64,000 bases of DNA from Bhargavaea sp. CC-171006. GTDB taxonomy: Bacteria > Bacillota > Bacilli > Bacillales_A > Planococcaceae. The translations under genes were made by a program, and so were the position numbers. How positions within the stretch are numbered: the stretch's first letter is position 1; each line of letters begins with the position of its first letter. Under the pieces are notes generated by a model. It worked only from the letters and a program-made list of their open reading frames with translations. It did no database searches and was not told the DNA's origin. Below, in pieces: positions 8,768 to 19,616 of the stretch. The stretch lies in the NCBI RefSeq assembly GCF_009761675.1, contig NZ_QUZH01000023.1, forward strand, positions 304,700 through 368,699, read 5' to 3'.

Positions 8768-8835
8768 CCGTTTTAGAAAAAGGTATAGAATTCTCCGTGT
8801 CTTCAACGTAAACTTAGCTTAAAGGAGGTGGATGA

Positions 8836-10392
8836 ATGAGATACAAACGAAAAATCGGATTATCCATCCTGCTGGTCTGCGGACTGCTGCTCGGATTCCA
8901 GTGGACATCCGGCATCGCCCGGGCGGCGGGCACTGTAACCGTCGACACAGAGTCAATCAATATCCGCTCGGGCCCGGGGCTCACCCACAGCGTAACCGGC
9001 TCTCTGAAACGGGGAGATACCGTCAAAATCCTCGGATCCGAGGGGGATTGGCTTTATGTGGATGCAGGTTCATCCAAAGGGTACATCGCCGCCTACCTTA
9101 CTAAGACGTCGGCTGCACCGGCTTCCGGATCGGACAATGTCATCTCGCAGGTGGACAGGCTGAATGTGCGCGCAGAGCCGACCACTTCCTCGGCAGTTCT
9201 GCTGAAGATGAACCGCGGCGAGCAGGCCATTTCCCACGGATCCTCGGGCGGATGGACGGAAGTGACCGTAAACGGGACTCGCGGCTGGGTGTCAAGCCAA
9301 TACATAACCGCCTCCTCGGCCAAGCCCGAGACCAAAAAGGCGAAAGCGGAAAACGAATCGTTCACGGTCTCCGTATCTGCGCTTAACGTCAGGGAAAAAC
9401 CGGACCTCACCTCAGGTAAAGTTGCGGTGGTCCGCCAAGGAGAGTCCTATCCGATCACCGAAACCGACGGCAACTGGATCAGACTCTCAATTGGAGGCAA
9501 GGACGGCTGGGTATATTCCTTCCATGGGGTCCGTTCTTCCGGCAGTGCTGTCGCAGGCACTTCCACCGGCGGATCAGGATCGGTTTCCGATAATCAATCC
9601 GCATCCGTCACAATCCTCTATGACGGAACGAATCTCCGCAGCAGCGCCTCAACTTCCTCCAATGTGGTAGACCGTGCCGCTGCCGGTCAGACATACACCG
9701 GTGTACTGGAAGGCGACTGGTATCGGATTTCACTGAGTGACGGCACGGAAGCTTATGTGGCAAGCTGGGTCGTATCAGTCGGCAGCGAGGCTGCCGAACA
9801 GCAGAAAGAAAAAAAGGAAAAAGCAGATCGCAAAGCGGGAACGCTGAGCGGACTGACACTTGTGATCGACCCGGGTCACGGCGGCTATGACGGCGGAACG
9901 ACCGGCATGAGGGGGACAAATGAAAAAGATCTCACCCTTCCCACTGCCGAACTTCTGTCATCCAAGCTGAGGGCGGCAGGCGCCGAGGTCATCCTGACCC
10001 GGGAAACTGATGAATACGTGGGCTTGAGAAAGCGGGTGTCGCTCAGCAACCAATCTGGTGCCGATGCGTTCATCAGCCTCCATTACGACGCCACGACCGA
10101 TCACTCGGTCCGCGGGTTCACCACCTATTATCAGAAGTCGGTTGAGGAATCCCTGGCGGAGTATGTCAATAATTCTCTCGGGAAATCAGTGAATCTGAAG
10201 GACCGCGGAGTCCAGAAAGGCAATTATCTCGTGCTGCGCGAAAACCGGCAGCCCGCTATCCTTATCGAACTCGGATTCCTCAGCAACCTATCCGAAGAAC
10301 GCCGAGTGAAAAACCCGGAATACCGGGAACAGGCCACAGACGGCATCTACAAAGGCATCATCAAATACTTTGATTCCCAGTTGGGAGAATAA
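8836..10392 (+). CDS. N-acetylmuramoyl-L-alanine amidase with SH3b repeats (YrvJ-like)
   Basis: Exported peptidoglycan amidase of 518 residues. A signal peptide ends about residue 34 (GIARA-AG). Four bacterial SH3 domains follow at about 34-92, 100-158, 172-232 and 255-317, each with a core such as LNVRAEPTTSS or TNLRSSASTS. After a lysine-rich linker comes an Amidase_3 domain at about 335-515. Its zinc and catalytic residues are seen in IDPGHGGYDGG (His), TNEKDLTLP (Glu), FISLHYDA (His) and ILIELGFLSN (Glu). AAAGGAGGTG supports ATG 8836. It is divergent from hisS, the position of yrvJ in B. subtilis. A role in wall turnover or cell separation is inferred. Confidence 0.92.
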   Translation: MRYKRKIGLSILLVCGLLLGFQWTSGIARAAGTVTVDTESINIRSGPGLTHSVTGSLKRGDTVKILGSEGDWLYVDAGSSKGYIAAYLTKTSAAPASGSDNVISQVDRLNVRAEPTTSSAVLLKMNRGEQAISHGSSGGWTEVTVNGTRGWVSSQYITASSAKPETKKAKAENESFTVSVSALNVREKPDLTSGKVAVVRQGESYPITETDGNWIRLSIGGKDGWVYSFHGVRSSGSAVAGTSTGGSGSVSDNQSASVTILYDGTNLRSSASTSSNVVDRAAAGQTYTGVLEGDWYRISLSDGTEAYVASWVVSVGSEAAEQQKEKKEKADRKAGTLSGLTLVIDPGHGGYDGGTTGMRGTNEKDLTLPTAELLSSKLRAAGAEVILTRETDEYVGLRKRVSLSNQSGADAFISLHYDATTDHSVRGFTTYYQKSVEESLAEYVNNSLGKSVNLKDRGVQKGNYLVLRENRQPAILIELGFLSNLSEERRVKNPEYREQATDGIYKGIIKYFDSQLGE

Positions 10393-10401
10393 TTAAAAGC
10401 T

Positions 10402-10442
10402 TCAGACCAAGGAGCCATGGCCCCTTGGTCTGCAGTTTTTTT
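10402..10442 (+). terminator. Terminator of the amidase gene (hairpin family copy B)
   Basis: Stem CAGACCAAGG / CCTTGGTCTG followed by CAGTTTTTTT. The 3' arm and tail match the hairpins at 3992 and 63942. Confidence 0.85.
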
Positions 10443-10466
10443 ATAGGGCTTTGTATAAGGCATGTT

Positions 10467-10575
10467 GATTTCCGTTACGGGCGAACGCTTTCCGCGGGGA
10501 AGGCATCGAGCCTTCTGAGAAGTCTCTCCGCGCTTCCTTCTCCGCAGGAGTCGTCGCCCTCCACTCCAATCAACG
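10467..10575 (+). repeat. GC-rich dispersed intergenic element, copy B
   Basis: A shorter, more diverged copy: GATTTCCGTTACGGGCGAAC at the left, CCGCAGGAGTCGTCGCCCTC and TCCAATCAACG at the right. It lies in the same orientation relative to its upstream hairpin as copy A. Confidence 0.65.
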
Positions 10576-10861
10576 CATCGATAAAACCATCCCGATCACA
10601 AAAGTAACGGGATACCCCGGGTTCAGCAGATTGGATGAGTGGTTACCCGGCTTCTCCAAATCGCAACCAACCCACTTCTGAATCCTACGCCCAGTTGAAT
10701 CATAACAAACACCGCCCGTCAGCAATGGCAGGACTTACGAGTTTCCCTTCCCTCTGAATAGTACTTTGAAATTGAGATTTATTCTATCCGATACGGCATC
10801 GCTTATTGTTTGAACTGCTAACTTAATAAAACAGGAACCGTTTGCCTAATACGCTCCATGG
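10576..10861. other. Intergenic segment bracketed by two inverted repeat elements
   Basis: About 285 bp between element copies B and C, which point toward each other. No ORF with a ribosome-binding site and no structured RNA was recognised. Confidence 0.4.
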
Positions 10862-10982
10862 AGGATTGAAGCGGAGGGCCCGAGACTCCTGCGGGAAAAG
10901 CGTTAGCCGAAGACCCCGCAGGACGCAGGTCCGAGGAGGCTAAGGCAACGCCCGCGGAAAGCGAGGGCCCGAAGCGGAAATC
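10862..10982 (-). repeat. GC-rich dispersed intergenic element, copy C
   Basis: On the minus strand it begins GATTTCCGCTTCGGGCCCTC, continues GCTTTCCGCGGGCGTTGCC, and ends GGAGTCTCGGGCCCTCCGCT then TCAATCC. It is very close to copy A, including CTGCGGGGTCTTCGGCTAAC. Confidence 0.75.
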
Positions 10983-11001
10983 CGAAGGATTTTCATAACA
11001 T

Positions 11002-11046
11002 AAAAAGAGACAAAGGAGCAATACACTCACTTTGTCTGCAGTCTGT
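11002..11046 (-). terminator. Hairpin family copy C, terminator of dtd
   Basis: On the minus strand CAGACTGCAGACAAAG pairs with CTTTGTCTCTT, followed by TTTTT, and precedes element copy C just as copy A's hairpin precedes its element. It closes the rel-dtd transcript. Confidence 0.75.
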
Positions 11047-11078
11047 TATATAGCTATATCGGTTCTGCTGTTAATAGA

Positions 11079-11522
11079 TCATTTCTTCGATTCAACAATG
11101 ACCGTAACAGGTCCGTCATTAATGAGACTGACGTCCATCATGGCGCCGAATATGCCGGTTTCCACGCGGAGTCCGAGGTGACGGAGCTTTTCGTTGAAAC
11201 GCTCGTACAGCGGCTGGGCCTGTTCGGGCCTTGCCGCCTCGGAGAAACCCGGACGGCGTCCCCTTGTCGTGTCCGCGTACAGCGTAAACTGCGAGACGGA
11301 CAAAATGGCGCCTCCTGCTTCCAGGATCGACAGGTTCATCTTACCGTCTTCATCTTCAAACAGACGCAGGTTGGCGACCTTGTTGGCCACGTATCGGACA
11401 TCTTCCTCCGTGTCGGAGTGTGTGATGCCGACGAGGAGCACATAGCCGCTGTCGATGGCTCCGGTCACATCCCCGTCAACGGTCACGGATGCCTCCCCGC
11501 TCCGCTGGATGACCACTCTCAT
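11079..11522 (-). CDS. dtd: D-aminoacyl-tRNA deacylase
   Basis: Hydrolyses D-amino acids (and achiral Gly on tRNA-Ala) from mischarged tRNAs. The 147-residue length is exactly typical. Signature motifs are [19 protein letters not shown] at about 77-95 and the Gly-cis-Pro motif [10 protein letters not shown] at the C-terminus. The start [13 protein letters not shown] is standard and AAGGGGGAG precedes ATG 11522. It lies 18 bp after rel, as in Bacillus subtilis, and is likely translated from the rel transcript. Confidence 0.96.
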   Translation of the reverse strand: MRVVIQRSGEASVTVDGDVTGAIDSGYVLLVGITHSDTEEDVRYVANKVANLRLFEDEDGKMNLSILEAGGAILSVSQFTLYADTTRGRRPGFSEAARPEQAQPLYERFNEKLRHLGLRVETGIFGAMMDVSLINDGPVTVIVESKK

Positions 11523-11540
11523 TCCCGACTCCCCCTTTTC

Positions 11541-13736
11541 TCAGTTCGTAACCCGCTGGACATAATAAATGTCGCGGATCTGCTTGATCCGTTCCACGAT
11601 CCGGTGGAGGTGGGTGATGTTCGTGATCAGAAGCGTCATATTGATGGTCGCAATCTTGTTTTTGTCGCTTTTCGCGCTGACTGCCGTGATCACCGTCTTC
11701 AGATCGTTGACGATATGCATCACTTCATTCAGAAGGCCGGGACGATCGTAGCCGGACACTTCGATATCCACCTGGTATTCCTTCTGTTTCCCGGCGGGAC
11801 TGTTTGCCCATTCCACGTCGATCAGCCGGCTTTCCGTATCGTCAGGTGAAACATTCGGGCAGTCTTCCCTGTGCACGGACACGCCGCGGCCTTTTGTAAT
11901 GTAGCCGACGATTTCGTCGCCCGGCACCGGACTGCAGCATCTGGACAGCCGGATGAGCAGGTTGTCGATGCCCGGGACGATGACACCCGATTCCGTTACT
12001 TTTTTAGGTGCGGGCGCTGCCATCTCTTTGGTGATCTTCTCAAGCTGCAGCTCGGCCTCTTTCTCTTTGCGGAGCTTGTCCGTCAGCCGGTTGACCACCT
12101 GCTGGACGGTGATGCCGTTGAATCCGACCGCGGCATGCATGTCCTCTTCATTCGCGAAGTTGAACTTGTCGCACACCCGCTTGATATTATCCTCGGTGAG
12201 GACCTCTTTTTTCGAAAGGCCCCGCTCTTTGAGTTCCTGTTCGATCATCTCTCGGCCCTTGATGATGTTTTCATCCCGCAGCTGCTTTTTGTAAAACTGC
12301 TTGATCTTGTTTTTCGCCTGGGATGTGTTCGCTATCTTGAGCCAGTCGCGGCTGGGGCCAAAGGATGACTTGGACGTTAGAATTTCCACGATGTCCCCCG
12401 TACTGAGCTCCGTGTCCAGCGGGACGATCTTGCCGTTGACTTTGGCACCGATCATCTTGTTGCCGACTTCGGAGTGGACGCGGTAGGCAAAGTCGATCGG
12501 AACCGAGCCCGAGCGAAGCTCCAGGACATCGCCGTTTGGCGTGAAGACATACACCATGTCGGAGAACAGGTCATATTTCAGTGATTCCATGAATTCTTCC
12601 GCGTTCGACGACTCATTCTGGAAGTCGAGGATCTCGCGGAACCAGGTCAGTTTGGAATCGAGGCTGTCCTGCTTTTCCTGAAGGTTCTTGCCTTCCTTAT
12701 ACGCCCAGTGGGCCGCGACCCCGTACTCTGCGATGCGGTGCATCTCGTCCGTACGAATCTGCACCTCGAGCGGCTCGCCGTGCGGGCCGACAACCGTCGT
12801 ATGGATTGACTGGTACAGGTTCTGCTTCGGCATGGCGATGTAGTCCTTGAAGCGGCCCGGCATCGGCTTCCAGAGCGTATGGATGATTCCAAGAACGGCA
12901 TAGCAGTCCTTGATGCTTGAGACCTGGACACGGATTGCGAGCAGGTCATAGATTTCGTTGAACTGTTTGTTCTGCAACACCATCTTGCGGTAGATGCTGT
13001 AGATGTGTTTGGGGCGGCCGGACAATTCGCACTTGATGTTCACCTGTGCCAGTTCGTCGCGGATCTGGTCCATGACTTTCCTGAGGTAATTTTCCCGCTC
13101 CGTCCGCTTCCGTTTCATCAGGTTGACGATCCGGTAGTACTGCTGGGGATTCAGATAGCGCAGTGCCGTGTCTTCCAGTTCCCACTTGATCGTCGAAATT
13201 CCGAGGCGGTGTGCAAGAGGCGCGAAAATTTCCAGTGTTTCCGCCGATACCCGCCGCTGCTTCTCGGGGCTTGTATACTTTAGTGTGCGCATATTATGGA
13301 GGCGGTCGGCCAGCTTGATGAGGATGACCCGAATGTCCTGAGCCATCGCAAGGAACATCTTCCGGTGGTTTTCCGCCTGCTTTTCTTCCTTGGACTTATA
13401 CTTCAGCTTGTCGAGCTTGGTGACGCCGTCGACCAGCCTGGCCACTTCTTCACCGAAGCGGGAAACCAGCGCTTCCCTCGTGACTTCGGTGTCCTCGACG
13501 ACGTCATGCAGGAAGCCCGCTGCCACCGTCTCCGGATCCATCTGAAGTTCGGCAAGGATTCCCGCTACCTGTATGGGGTGCGTAATATACGGTTCGCCGG
13601 AGCTCCGGGTCTGCCCCTCATGTGCCTGTTCTGCCACTTCGTAGGCATCCTTCACGAACTGGACGTGTTCCTCATTCATATAGGAGGAGACGGATGCGAA
13701 AACATCTTCCACCGTCATCACCGTATTTTTCGCCAT
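11541..13736 (-). CDS. rel: Bifunctional (p)ppGpp synthetase/hydrolase Rel
   Basis: Controls the stringent response alarmone (p)ppGpp. The 731 residues match Bacillus RelA (734). Order: HD hydrolase domain about 30-180 with [10 protein letters not shown]; synthetase domain about 230-350 with [23 protein letters not shown] about 395-455 ([20 protein letters not shown]); helical/zinc-finger region with [13 protein letters not shown] and HREDCPN; ACT domain about 655-731. Both catalytic halves look intact, so it should be bifunctional. ATG 13736 is preceded by AAAGGCGGTGG; a GTG nine bases upstream is the alternative. Upstream is apt, downstream dtd. Confidence 0.97.
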   Translation of the reverse strand: MAKNTVMTVEDVFASVSSYMNEEHVQFVKDAYEVAEQAHEGQTRSSGEPYITHPIQVAGILAELQMDPETVAAGFLHDVVEDTEVTREALVSRFGEEVARLVDGVTKLDKLKYKSKEEKQAENHRKMFLAMAQDIRVILIKLADRLHNMRTLKYTSPEKQRRVSAETLEIFAPLAHRLGISTIKWELEDTALRYLNPQQYYRIVNLMKRKRTERENYLRKVMDQIRDELAQVNIKCELSGRPKHIYSIYRKMVLQNKQFNEIYDLLAIRVQVSSIKDCYAVLGIIHTLWKPMPGRFKDYIAMPKQNLYQSIHTTVVGPHGEPLEVQIRTDEMHRIAEYGVAAHWAYKEGKNLQEKQDSLDSKLTWFREILDFQNESSNAEEFMESLKYDLFSDMVYVFTPNGDVLELRSGSVPIDFAYRVHSEVGNKMIGAKVNGKIVPLDTELSTGDIVEILTSKSSFGPSRDWLKIANTSQAKNKIKQFYKKQLRDENIIKGREMIEQELKERGLSKKEVLTEDNIKRVCDKFNFANEEDMHAAVGFNGITVQQVVNRLTDKLRKEKEAELQLEKITKEMAAPAPKKVTESGVIVPGIDNLLIRLSRCCSPVPGDEIVGYITKGRGVSVHREDCPNVSPDDTESRLIDVEWANSPAGKQKEYQVDIEVSGYDRPGLLNEVMHIVNDLKTVITAVSAKSDKNKIATINMTLLITNITHLHRIVERIKQIRDIYYVQRVTN

Positions 13737-13790
13737 TCCGTCCACCGCCTTTCCATTGCTTTTCTGATATAAAGTTAAAACTATTTTATC

Positions 13791-13850
13791 AAAAAAGCGC
13801 GTTTTTGCAAAAACGCGCTCTCGAATCAGACCCCCGGCTTCCGCCGGGGG
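13791..13850 (-). terminator. Two stacked hairpins between apt and rel
   Basis: On the minus strand, stem CCCCCGGC / GCCGGGGG (13831-13850), then perfect stem AGCGCGTTTTTG / CAAAAACGCGCT (13796-13819) followed by TTTTTT. The second is a good terminator for recJ-apt. Confidence 0.8.
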
Positions 13851-13855
13851 CCGAA

Positions 13856-14374
13856 TCAGTCTTCGTAATTCATCAGTGCATGGACATCGTAGCCTTTCAG
13901 GCGTTCACGGCCATCCAGGTAGGAAAGCTCAATGAGGAAAGCGCATCCGGCCACTTTGCCGCCGAGCTCCTCGACGAGCTTGACCGTCGCCTCGACTGTG
14001 CCCCCCGTTGCCAGAAGGTCGTCGACGATCAGGACTTTTTGTCCCGGTTTGATCGCATCGCGGTGGATGGTCAGGACATCCTTGCCATACTCGAGGCCGT
14101 ACTCGACCCTGATCGTTTCGCGCGGAAGCTTGCCTTCCTTGCGGACAGGCGCAAAGCCGATGCCGAGTGCATAGGCGACCGGGCAACCGATGATGAACCC
14201 GCGTGCTTCCGGTCCGACAATGATCTCTGCCCCGACTTGTTTTGCGTACTCGACGATTTGCTCGGTCGCGTATTTATAGACAGGACCATTGTCCATGATT
14301 GTTGAAATATCCTTGAAGCTGATGCCCTCCTTCGGATAGTTCTCGACAATCGTCACATATTGCTTTAAATCCAT
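13856..14374 (-). CDS. apt: Adenine phosphoribosyltransferase
   Basis: Converts adenine plus PRPP to AMP (purine salvage). It has 172 residues, with the PRPP-binding loop [14 protein letters not shown] at about 118-131 and the family start [28 protein letters not shown] at about 64-73 contacts the base. ATG 14374 overlaps the recJ stop by about 10 bp, so the two are probably translationally coupled, the same order as in Bacillus (recJ-apt-rel). Confidence 0.97.
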   Translation of the reverse strand: MDLKQYVTIVENYPKEGISFKDISTIMDNGPVYKYATEQIVEYAKQVGAEIIVGPEARGFIIGCPVAYALGIGFAPVRKEGKLPRETIRVEYGLEYGKDVLTIHRDAIKPGQKVLIVDDLLATGGTVEATVKLVEELGGKVAGCAFLIELSYLDGRERLKGYDVHALMNYED

Positions 14375-16713
14375 AGTTGCTGCTCCTCCCGGGCGGTTTC
14401 AGGCGCATCAAGAATGCTGCCGATGACCCGCCGTAATTCCTGATAGGGCGAATAAAGTAAAGTCTGCTCTATATTGATCCGCCGCTCCAGCCCCGAATAT
14501 GTTTCGGATTCGGACAGATCCCGCTTGGGCGGGCTGTCCACGACTGCGGCGAGTCCATTCTCCATTGTAACAAACCCGAGCTCGAAAAACACCTTTGTCA
14601 TGAAAATAACCGTATCCCGGCTCCAGCCTTTATGTTTGGCAAGCCGTTCCCCTTCACGCATGACATGGAAGCTGCCCTGCTGCTTGAGGAACGAGTAGTA
14701 CCAGCCGAACTGCTTCCGGTCGGGTATCCCCATGAAATAACGGGATTCCGGCACATGGAAATGCGCGTATATCCGGGATGGCCCGCACGAGCTGAGCAGC
14801 CCTTCAAGTGCCTCCAGCGATTCGGGCAGATCCAGCAGAACGACCGCTGACGAACGTGACGGATTCAGTTCCTCCGGCTGAACGATCTCCTTCCCGGTAT
14901 CCGCGCGGAATTTGCGGACGCTTTCCTTTTTGAAGGCCACGAATACGGCTTCTTCCGGAATGGAAGGAAGCCATCTGGACAACAGGCGCTCCCCGCGCAC
15001 GTCAAACAGCTGCCAGCCGTCCGACTTCATGTCGGTCAGCATAAGCTGCGGCTTTTTCCTGCCGTTCCACTCGTTGATCTGCAGGTCACCCGCAAGGCTC
15101 ACCCGCGCATCCGGCGTCAGCTCATCCTCCAGGTGACCAAGCCCGAAGCCGACGACATCAAGTGTGTTGACGCCGTCCGATACACTGAGCTTGAGATGGT
15201 TTTTCATCGATCCGATTTTCCGGCTCGACTCCACGCTCAGGTCAGGCAGGCAGTACACCGGCTTGGCGAAGCCGACACCGTACGGGCCAAGTTCGGACAG
15301 TGATTCGATGGAGCCGATATCAACTTCATCGAGAGTCAGCTGCACATCGACGTCCAGCGTCGGGATCAGGTCCTCTTTCGTCAGTACTTCACTGCCCTGC
15401 GCGATGAGGTTTTCCCTAAGCTTTTCGAGATTCTCAATCGGCAGTGTCAGTCCCGCAGCCATCGGGTGTCCGCCAAAATGAGGGACCAGGTCCGCATTTT
15501 TCTTGAGTTCCCTGTACATGTGGAAGCCTTCGATGCTTCTTGCGGATCCTTTCGCGATTCCCTTTTCCGGGTCGAGTGCGAGCACGATCGAAGGACGGTA
15601 ATACTTTTCCGTGATCCTGGACGCGACGATCCCGACGACTCCGGGATTCCAGCCTTCTCCTGCAACCGTCAGCACATGTGGGACGGCGTCGCCATATGTA
15701 TCCTCGATCTGGGCGATCGCTTCATCGGCGATGGAGGCGACCATCTTCTGGCGTTCCTTGTTCCGGTCATTCAGCTGTGAGGCAAGCATCGATGCTTCTG
15801 CAGCATCTTCGGTCAGGAACATTCGGACGGCCGGCGCCGCGTCACCCAGCCGGCCGAGCGCATTGATCCTCGGCCCGAATGCGAAACCGATCGTTTCTTC
15901 ATTGATTTCCTGCTGGCGCACGTCCGACACACTGCTGAGCGCCCGGATGGCAGGATTGGCTGTGTTCCTCAGCTTCTCGATACCCATCTTAACGATAAGC
16001 CGGTTTTCATCGTGAAGCGGAACAAGGTCGGCAACCGTTCCGATCGCACCGAAAATAAGGGAATCAGCCGGAAAGTCACCTGTCAGTGCATGGGCGACCT
16101 TGAGAGCCACACCTACGCCGGCAAGCTCATCGAACGGATAGTCCCCTTCCGGATGGCGCGGATGAATGATGGCATCCGCTTCCGGCAGAACCTCTCCCGG
16201 TTCGTGGTGATCCGTGATGATCACATCCATGCCCATCTCCTTGGCAGCAGCTACCTGCTCATTGCCGGAGATGCCGTTGTCGACCGTCACAATCAGCGAA
16301 GCGCCTTGCTCGTAGACTTCACGGAACAGATCGGTATTCGGGCCGTATCCGTGCCTGAAGCGGTTCGGGATGACATAAAAGGCATCTGCGCCAAGTGAAA
16401 GCAGTGCCTTCATAAGGACGGTCGTGCTCGTTACACCGTCAGCATCATAGTCACCGTAGACGGCGATGCGCCGTCCGGTACGGATATGCTTATGGATCAG
16501 TTCGACCGCTTTGTCCATATCTTTCATGAGAAATGGATCATGCCAGCTGTCCAGGCCGACCCGGATGAAGGCGGACGCTTCATCAGCATCCGTAAATCCC
16601 CTGGAGGCCAGAACCTTCGCCGCTATCGGCGACAGTCCGAGGGCAAGCCGGAGTTTTTCCGTGGCGGCATCATCATTTTCCTGCGTCCGCCATCGCTTCA
16701 TCGATTCTATCAT
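14365..16713 (-). CDS. recJ: Single-stranded-DNA-specific exonuclease RecJ
   Basis: 5'-3' ssDNA exonuclease in recombination and repair. About 782 residues (Bacillus 786). DHH-superfamily motifs are seen in order: [12 protein letters not shown] at about 85-96, [17 protein letters not shown] at about 160-167, and the DHHA1 motif [13 protein letters not shown] at about 425-437. An OB domain and a Bacilli-type C-terminal extension follow. I chose ATG 16713 (MIESMKRWR) because AGGAAG lies 8 bp upstream; longer starts read through the intergenic region. It follows lapA and overlaps apt. Confidence 0.96.
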   Translation of the reverse strand: MIESMKRWRTQENDDAATEKLRLALGLSPIAAKVLASRGFTDADEASAFIRVGLDSWHDPFLMKDMDKAVELIHKHIRTGRRIAVYGDYDADGVTSTTVLMKALLSLGADAFYVIPNRFRHGYGPNTDLFREVYEQGASLIVTVDNGISGNEQVAAAKEMGMDVIITDHHEPGEVLPEADAIIHPRHPEGDYPFDELAGVGVALKVAHALTGDFPADSLIFGAIGTVADLVPLHDENRLIVKMGIEKLRNTANPAIRALSSVSDVRQQEINEETIGFAFGPRINALGRLGDAAPAVRMFLTEDAAEASMLASQLNDRNKERQKMVASIADEAIAQIEDTYGDAVPHVLTVAGEGWNPGVVGIVASRITEKYYRPSIVLALDPEKGIAKGSARSIEGFHMYRELKKNADLVPHFGGHPMAAGLTLPIENLEKLRENLIAQGSEVLTKEDLIPTLDVDVQLTLDEVDIGSIESLSELGPYGVGFAKPVYCLPDLSVESSRKIGSMKNHLKLSVSDGVNTLDVVGFGLGHLEDELTPDARVSLAGDLQINEWNGRKKPQLMLTDMKSDGWQLFDVRGERLLSRWLPSIPEEAVFVAFKKESVRKFRADTGKEIVQPEELNPSRSSAVVLLDLPESLEALEGLLSSCGPSRIYAHFHVPESRYFMGIPDRKQFGWYYSFLKQQGSFHVMREGERLAKHKGWSRDTVIFMTKVFFELGFVTMENGLAAVVDSPPKRDLSESETYSGLERRINIEQTLLYSPYQELRRVIGSILDAPETAREEQQLWI

Positions 16714-16811
16714 TGCCATCACTTCCTTGAAGTCTATTATACATGAGAATGTCCCATCCTTTCTATTGGCGGAAATCCCCACAAGTGTAAGAATCGTTAT
16801 GGGTGAATACG

Positions 16812-16839
16812 AAAAAACTCCTGACGGAATGTCAGGAGG
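16812..16839 (-). terminator. Terminator of the lapA-like gene
   Basis: On the minus strand, stem CTCCTGAC / GTCAGGAG with loop ATTCC, then TTTTTT, immediately after the stop. Confidence 0.85.
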
Positions 16840-17202
16840 TCACCGGCTGTCGCCGCCAAGGTTATTGTCACGCGGTTCCGCTTCCAAATCTGATGCAAAT
16901 GCAGAAGCGGCATGCTGAAGCGTTGCAATTTCATTTTGCTGATCGGCGATTTTGAGTTCCTTATCGTTCACTTCCCTTTCCAGCCGTTTGATTTTCCTCT
17001 GCTGCATGATGGAGCGGAACATCGAAACGAATCCGCTCACCGCCGCTCCGAGAAGGGCCGATCCAAGGATGACGATGATGAGCGGCCACTCAGCGGTTCC
17101 GAATACATAATTCACCGGCACCGGATCCACATTGACGATTGCAAACCAGGCGACAACGATCGCAAGGATGAGTCCCAAGAGCAGTGTCCACTGGAATTTC
17201 AT
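16840..17202 (-). CDS. LapA-domain membrane protein (YrvD-like)
   Basis: A 120-residue membrane protein with two predicted transmembrane helices (about 5-25 and 40-62), then a charged helix/coiled coil (about 66-105) rich in K, R and E. The pattern (NVDPVPVNYVFGTAEWPLIIVIL) is the LapA/DUF1049 domain also found in YrvD at this location in Bacillus. Molecular role is not established; the E. coli relative LapA takes part in LPS assembly control, which does not apply here. I chose ATG 17202 because GAAAGGAGG precedes it; the upstream start lies within the secDF terminator. Confidence 0.85.
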   Translation of the reverse strand: MKFQWTLLLGLILAIVVAWFAIVNVDPVPVNYVFGTAEWPLIIVILGSALLGAAVSGFVSMFRSIMQQRKIKRLEREVNDKELKIADQQNEIATLQHAASAFASDLEAEPRDNNLGGDSR

Positions 17203-17221
17203 TGCGGTCCTCCTTTCAGCC

Positions 17222-17257
17222 AAAAAAAGACAGGGCATACAGATGTATACCCTGTCC
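17222..17257 (-). terminator. Terminator of secDF
   Basis: On the minus strand, stem GACAGGGTATAC / GTATGCCCTGTC followed by TTTTTTT. Confidence 0.88.
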
Positions 17258-17277
17258 ATTCCGGAGCGGAAACCTGA

Positions 17278-19545
17278 TCAGACGACCGGTTCGTCGGAGC
17301 CCCAGTTCTTTTCTTTTTTCTGGACGTCGATCGTCCCTTTCTTGTTGATCTCCCGCTTTTTGAGAACGAGCCACAGCTGTGCGGCGATGAAGATCGACGA
17401 GTAAGTACCCGCGATCAGGCCGAACAGGAGTGCAAGCGAGAAGTTCCGGATCGATTCGGACCCAAAGAAGATCAGGGCGACAACGACCAGGATGACCGTC
17501 AGAACGGTGTTGATTGACCGGCTGAGCGTCTGACGGAGCGACTTGTTGACAACCTTGGCCAGGTCTTCCTCCGTCTCGATCTTCTTCATCTTGTGCAGAT
17601 TCTCACGGATCCGGTCGAAAGTGACGATCGTATCGTTGATCGAGTACCCGACAATTGTCAGGACGGCTGCGATGAAGGTGATGTCCACTTCAAGCCTCAA
17701 CAGGCTGAAGAGAGCGACCATGAAGAATGCGTCATGCAGAAGGCTGACGATTGAGGCAACACCCATCCGCCATTCAAATCGGAAAGCCACATAGATGATG
17801 ATCCCGATCATGGCAATGGTCAGCGCTTTGACCGCATTTTCCGCCAGTTCCCGTCCGACAGTAGGAGAAACGGTGCTGATATTCGGCTCGTGACCGTAAA
17901 GATCACCGAGTTCCGCTTTCAGCTGGTTGATCTCGCCCTGATTCAGATCTTCCTTGTAACGGAAGACGGCGATCTCCTTGTTTTCGCCCGAAATCAGAAT
18001 GTCTTCGGTCGGGTGGCCGGCTTCTTCAAGAGTAGCGGATACTTCTTCCTGGGTAAGAGGCTCATTGGACAGCACTTCCACCCGTGTTCCGCTCGAGAAG
18101 TCGATTCCGAGGTTCAGCCTGAACATACCAAGTACAACTGCGCCGGCAATCAGGAAGATGATGGAGGCCGTAAAGAACTTTCTCCTGTTCCCCGCAAAGT
18201 CGAAACGGTCGAATCTCGTTGTCAGTTCAAGCACATCCAACTCTTCTTCTTTGGAATGGATGTACTTTCGGGAAAGGCCGAAAGCACCCGGCTTGCCATC
18301 GAGCATTCCGCTGTGGACAAGCAGTCCCAGAAGCAGGCGCGATCCCCAGACAGCGGTGACGAAGCTGAGCAGGATCGACAGGATGAGCATTGTCGCAAAC
18401 CCTTTGACAGAGCTTGTCCCGAAGACGAACAGGACGCCTGCCGCGATCAAGGTGGTGATGTTGGCGTCAAGAATCGCCGTGAAGGACGATTTGGCACCTG
18501 CCTTGAATGCTTCTTTCACCGTGGCGCCGATCCGGAGTTCCTCGCGAATCCGCTCATAAGTCAGGATATTGGCATCGACGGCCATCCCGACACCGAGCAC
18601 GATCGCGGCAATCCCCGGAAGTGTCAGCACACCGTTTAATAGGTTAAAGACAAGAATCAGCAGATAGACGTATACAGATAGCGTGACCAAAGCCACAAAG
18701 CCCGCTACCCGGTAATAAACGAGCATGAAGAGAAGGACCAGCGCGATACCGATCGCTGCAGCGATGACCGTCTCATCGAGTGCCTGCTCACCGAACTGTG
18801 CACCAACCGAGGTCGAGTAGATTTCATCCAGGTTGACCGGAAGCGCACCGGCGTTCAGGATACCCGCCAGGTGCTTCGTTTCATCGACGGTGAACGAACC
18901 TGAAATCTCTACATCGGACGAAAGGATCGGCTTGGAGACGTTCGGAGAAGAGATGAACTTGGGCTCCGGCTTTGTCACTTCCTCCGCAAAGCTGTCCTCG
19001 CCTTCTATAAAGTCGAGCCAGATGACAAGCTGGTTGTTCGGCGCCATCGAGGCGATTTCGGAGGTGACCTCCCCGAACTTTTCCGCGCTCTTCAGCTGGA
19101 GCGTGACAATCGGCTGCCCCTGGTCATTAAACGTCGACTTGGCGCCGCCCTCGACCAGGTCATCCCCGTCAAGCATGAGGCGGTCATTCGTGTCGCGGAA
19201 TGTCAGGTTGGCCTGCGTGGATAAAAGTTCACGCGCCGATTCCTGATCTTCGACTCCTGCCAGCTGGACGCGGATCCGGTTGCCGGACTCGATCTGGATG
19301 CTCGGCTCGCTCACACCGAGAACGTCTATCCGGTCGGTCAGCGCCCTTGCCGTATCGGCAACCACCTCTTCAGTGATCTTCTGGCCGTCACGGAGCGGTT
19401 CCACCTGGTAGAGCACTTCGAACCCGCCCTGAAGGTCCAGTCCGAGATTGACGTCCTGGGCAATCTGCTTGCCGGTTCCGCCGATCATTGAGGCAAACAG
19501 TACCAGCAGCAATAGAAAAGCGACTATGCGCCCTCGAGTTTTCAT
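17278..19545 (-). CDS. secDF: Protein translocase subunit SecDF (fused)
   Basis: Proton-driven accessory of the Sec translocon, a single 755-residue fusion as in Bacillus (737). The SecD half (about 1-420) has VNLGLDLQGGFEVLYQV near the N-terminus, a large extracytoplasmic domain and six helices including LGVGMAVDANILTYERIREE. The SecF half (about 440-755) has LNLGIDFSSGTRVEV and VGYSINDTIVTFDRIRENL, the second DxxxTF-type transmembrane signature. Twelve helices are expected. AATAGGGGG precedes ATG 19545. Downstream of comN, upstream of lapA-recJ. Confidence 0.97.
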   Translation of the reverse strand: MKTRGRIVAFLLLLVLFASMIGGTGKQIAQDVNLGLDLQGGFEVLYQVEPLRDGQKITEEVVADTARALTDRIDVLGVSEPSIQIESGNRIRVQLAGVEDQESARELLSTQANLTFRDTNDRLMLDGDDLVEGGAKSTFNDQGQPIVTLQLKSAEKFGEVTSEIASMAPNNQLVIWLDFIEGEDSFAEEVTKPEPKFISSPNVSKPILSSDVEISGSFTVDETKHLAGILNAGALPVNLDEIYSTSVGAQFGEQALDETVIAAAIGIALVLLFMLVYYRVAGFVALVTLSVYVYLLILVFNLLNGVLTLPGIAAIVLGVGMAVDANILTYERIREELRIGATVKEAFKAGAKSSFTAILDANITTLIAAGVLFVFGTSSVKGFATMLILSILLSFVTAVWGSRLLLGLLVHSGMLDGKPGAFGLSRKYIHSKEEELDVLELTTRFDRFDFAGNRRKFFTASIIFLIAGAVVLGMFRLNLGIDFSSGTRVEVLSNEPLTQEEVSATLEEAGHPTEDILISGENKEIAVFRYKEDLNQGEINQLKAELGDLYGHEPNISTVSPTVGRELAENAVKALTIAMIGIIIYVAFRFEWRMGVASIVSLLHDAFFMVALFSLLRLEVDITFIAAVLTIVGYSINDTIVTFDRIRENLHKMKKIETEEDLAKVVNKSLRQTLSRSINTVLTVILVVVALIFFGSESIRNFSLALLFGLIAGTYSSIFIAAQLWLVLKKREINKKGTIDVQKKEKNWGSDEPVV

Positions 19546-19616
19546 TGTTGTTCCCCCTATTCAATTGGCAGCAAAAGACAGTGTCCTAACCGCCGGACAC
19601 CTTATATTAGACGCAC

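Noticed and set aside
17890..18639. 249-codon plus-strand frame opposite secDF
   Set aside because: Shadow of a conserved gene, no ribosome-binding site.
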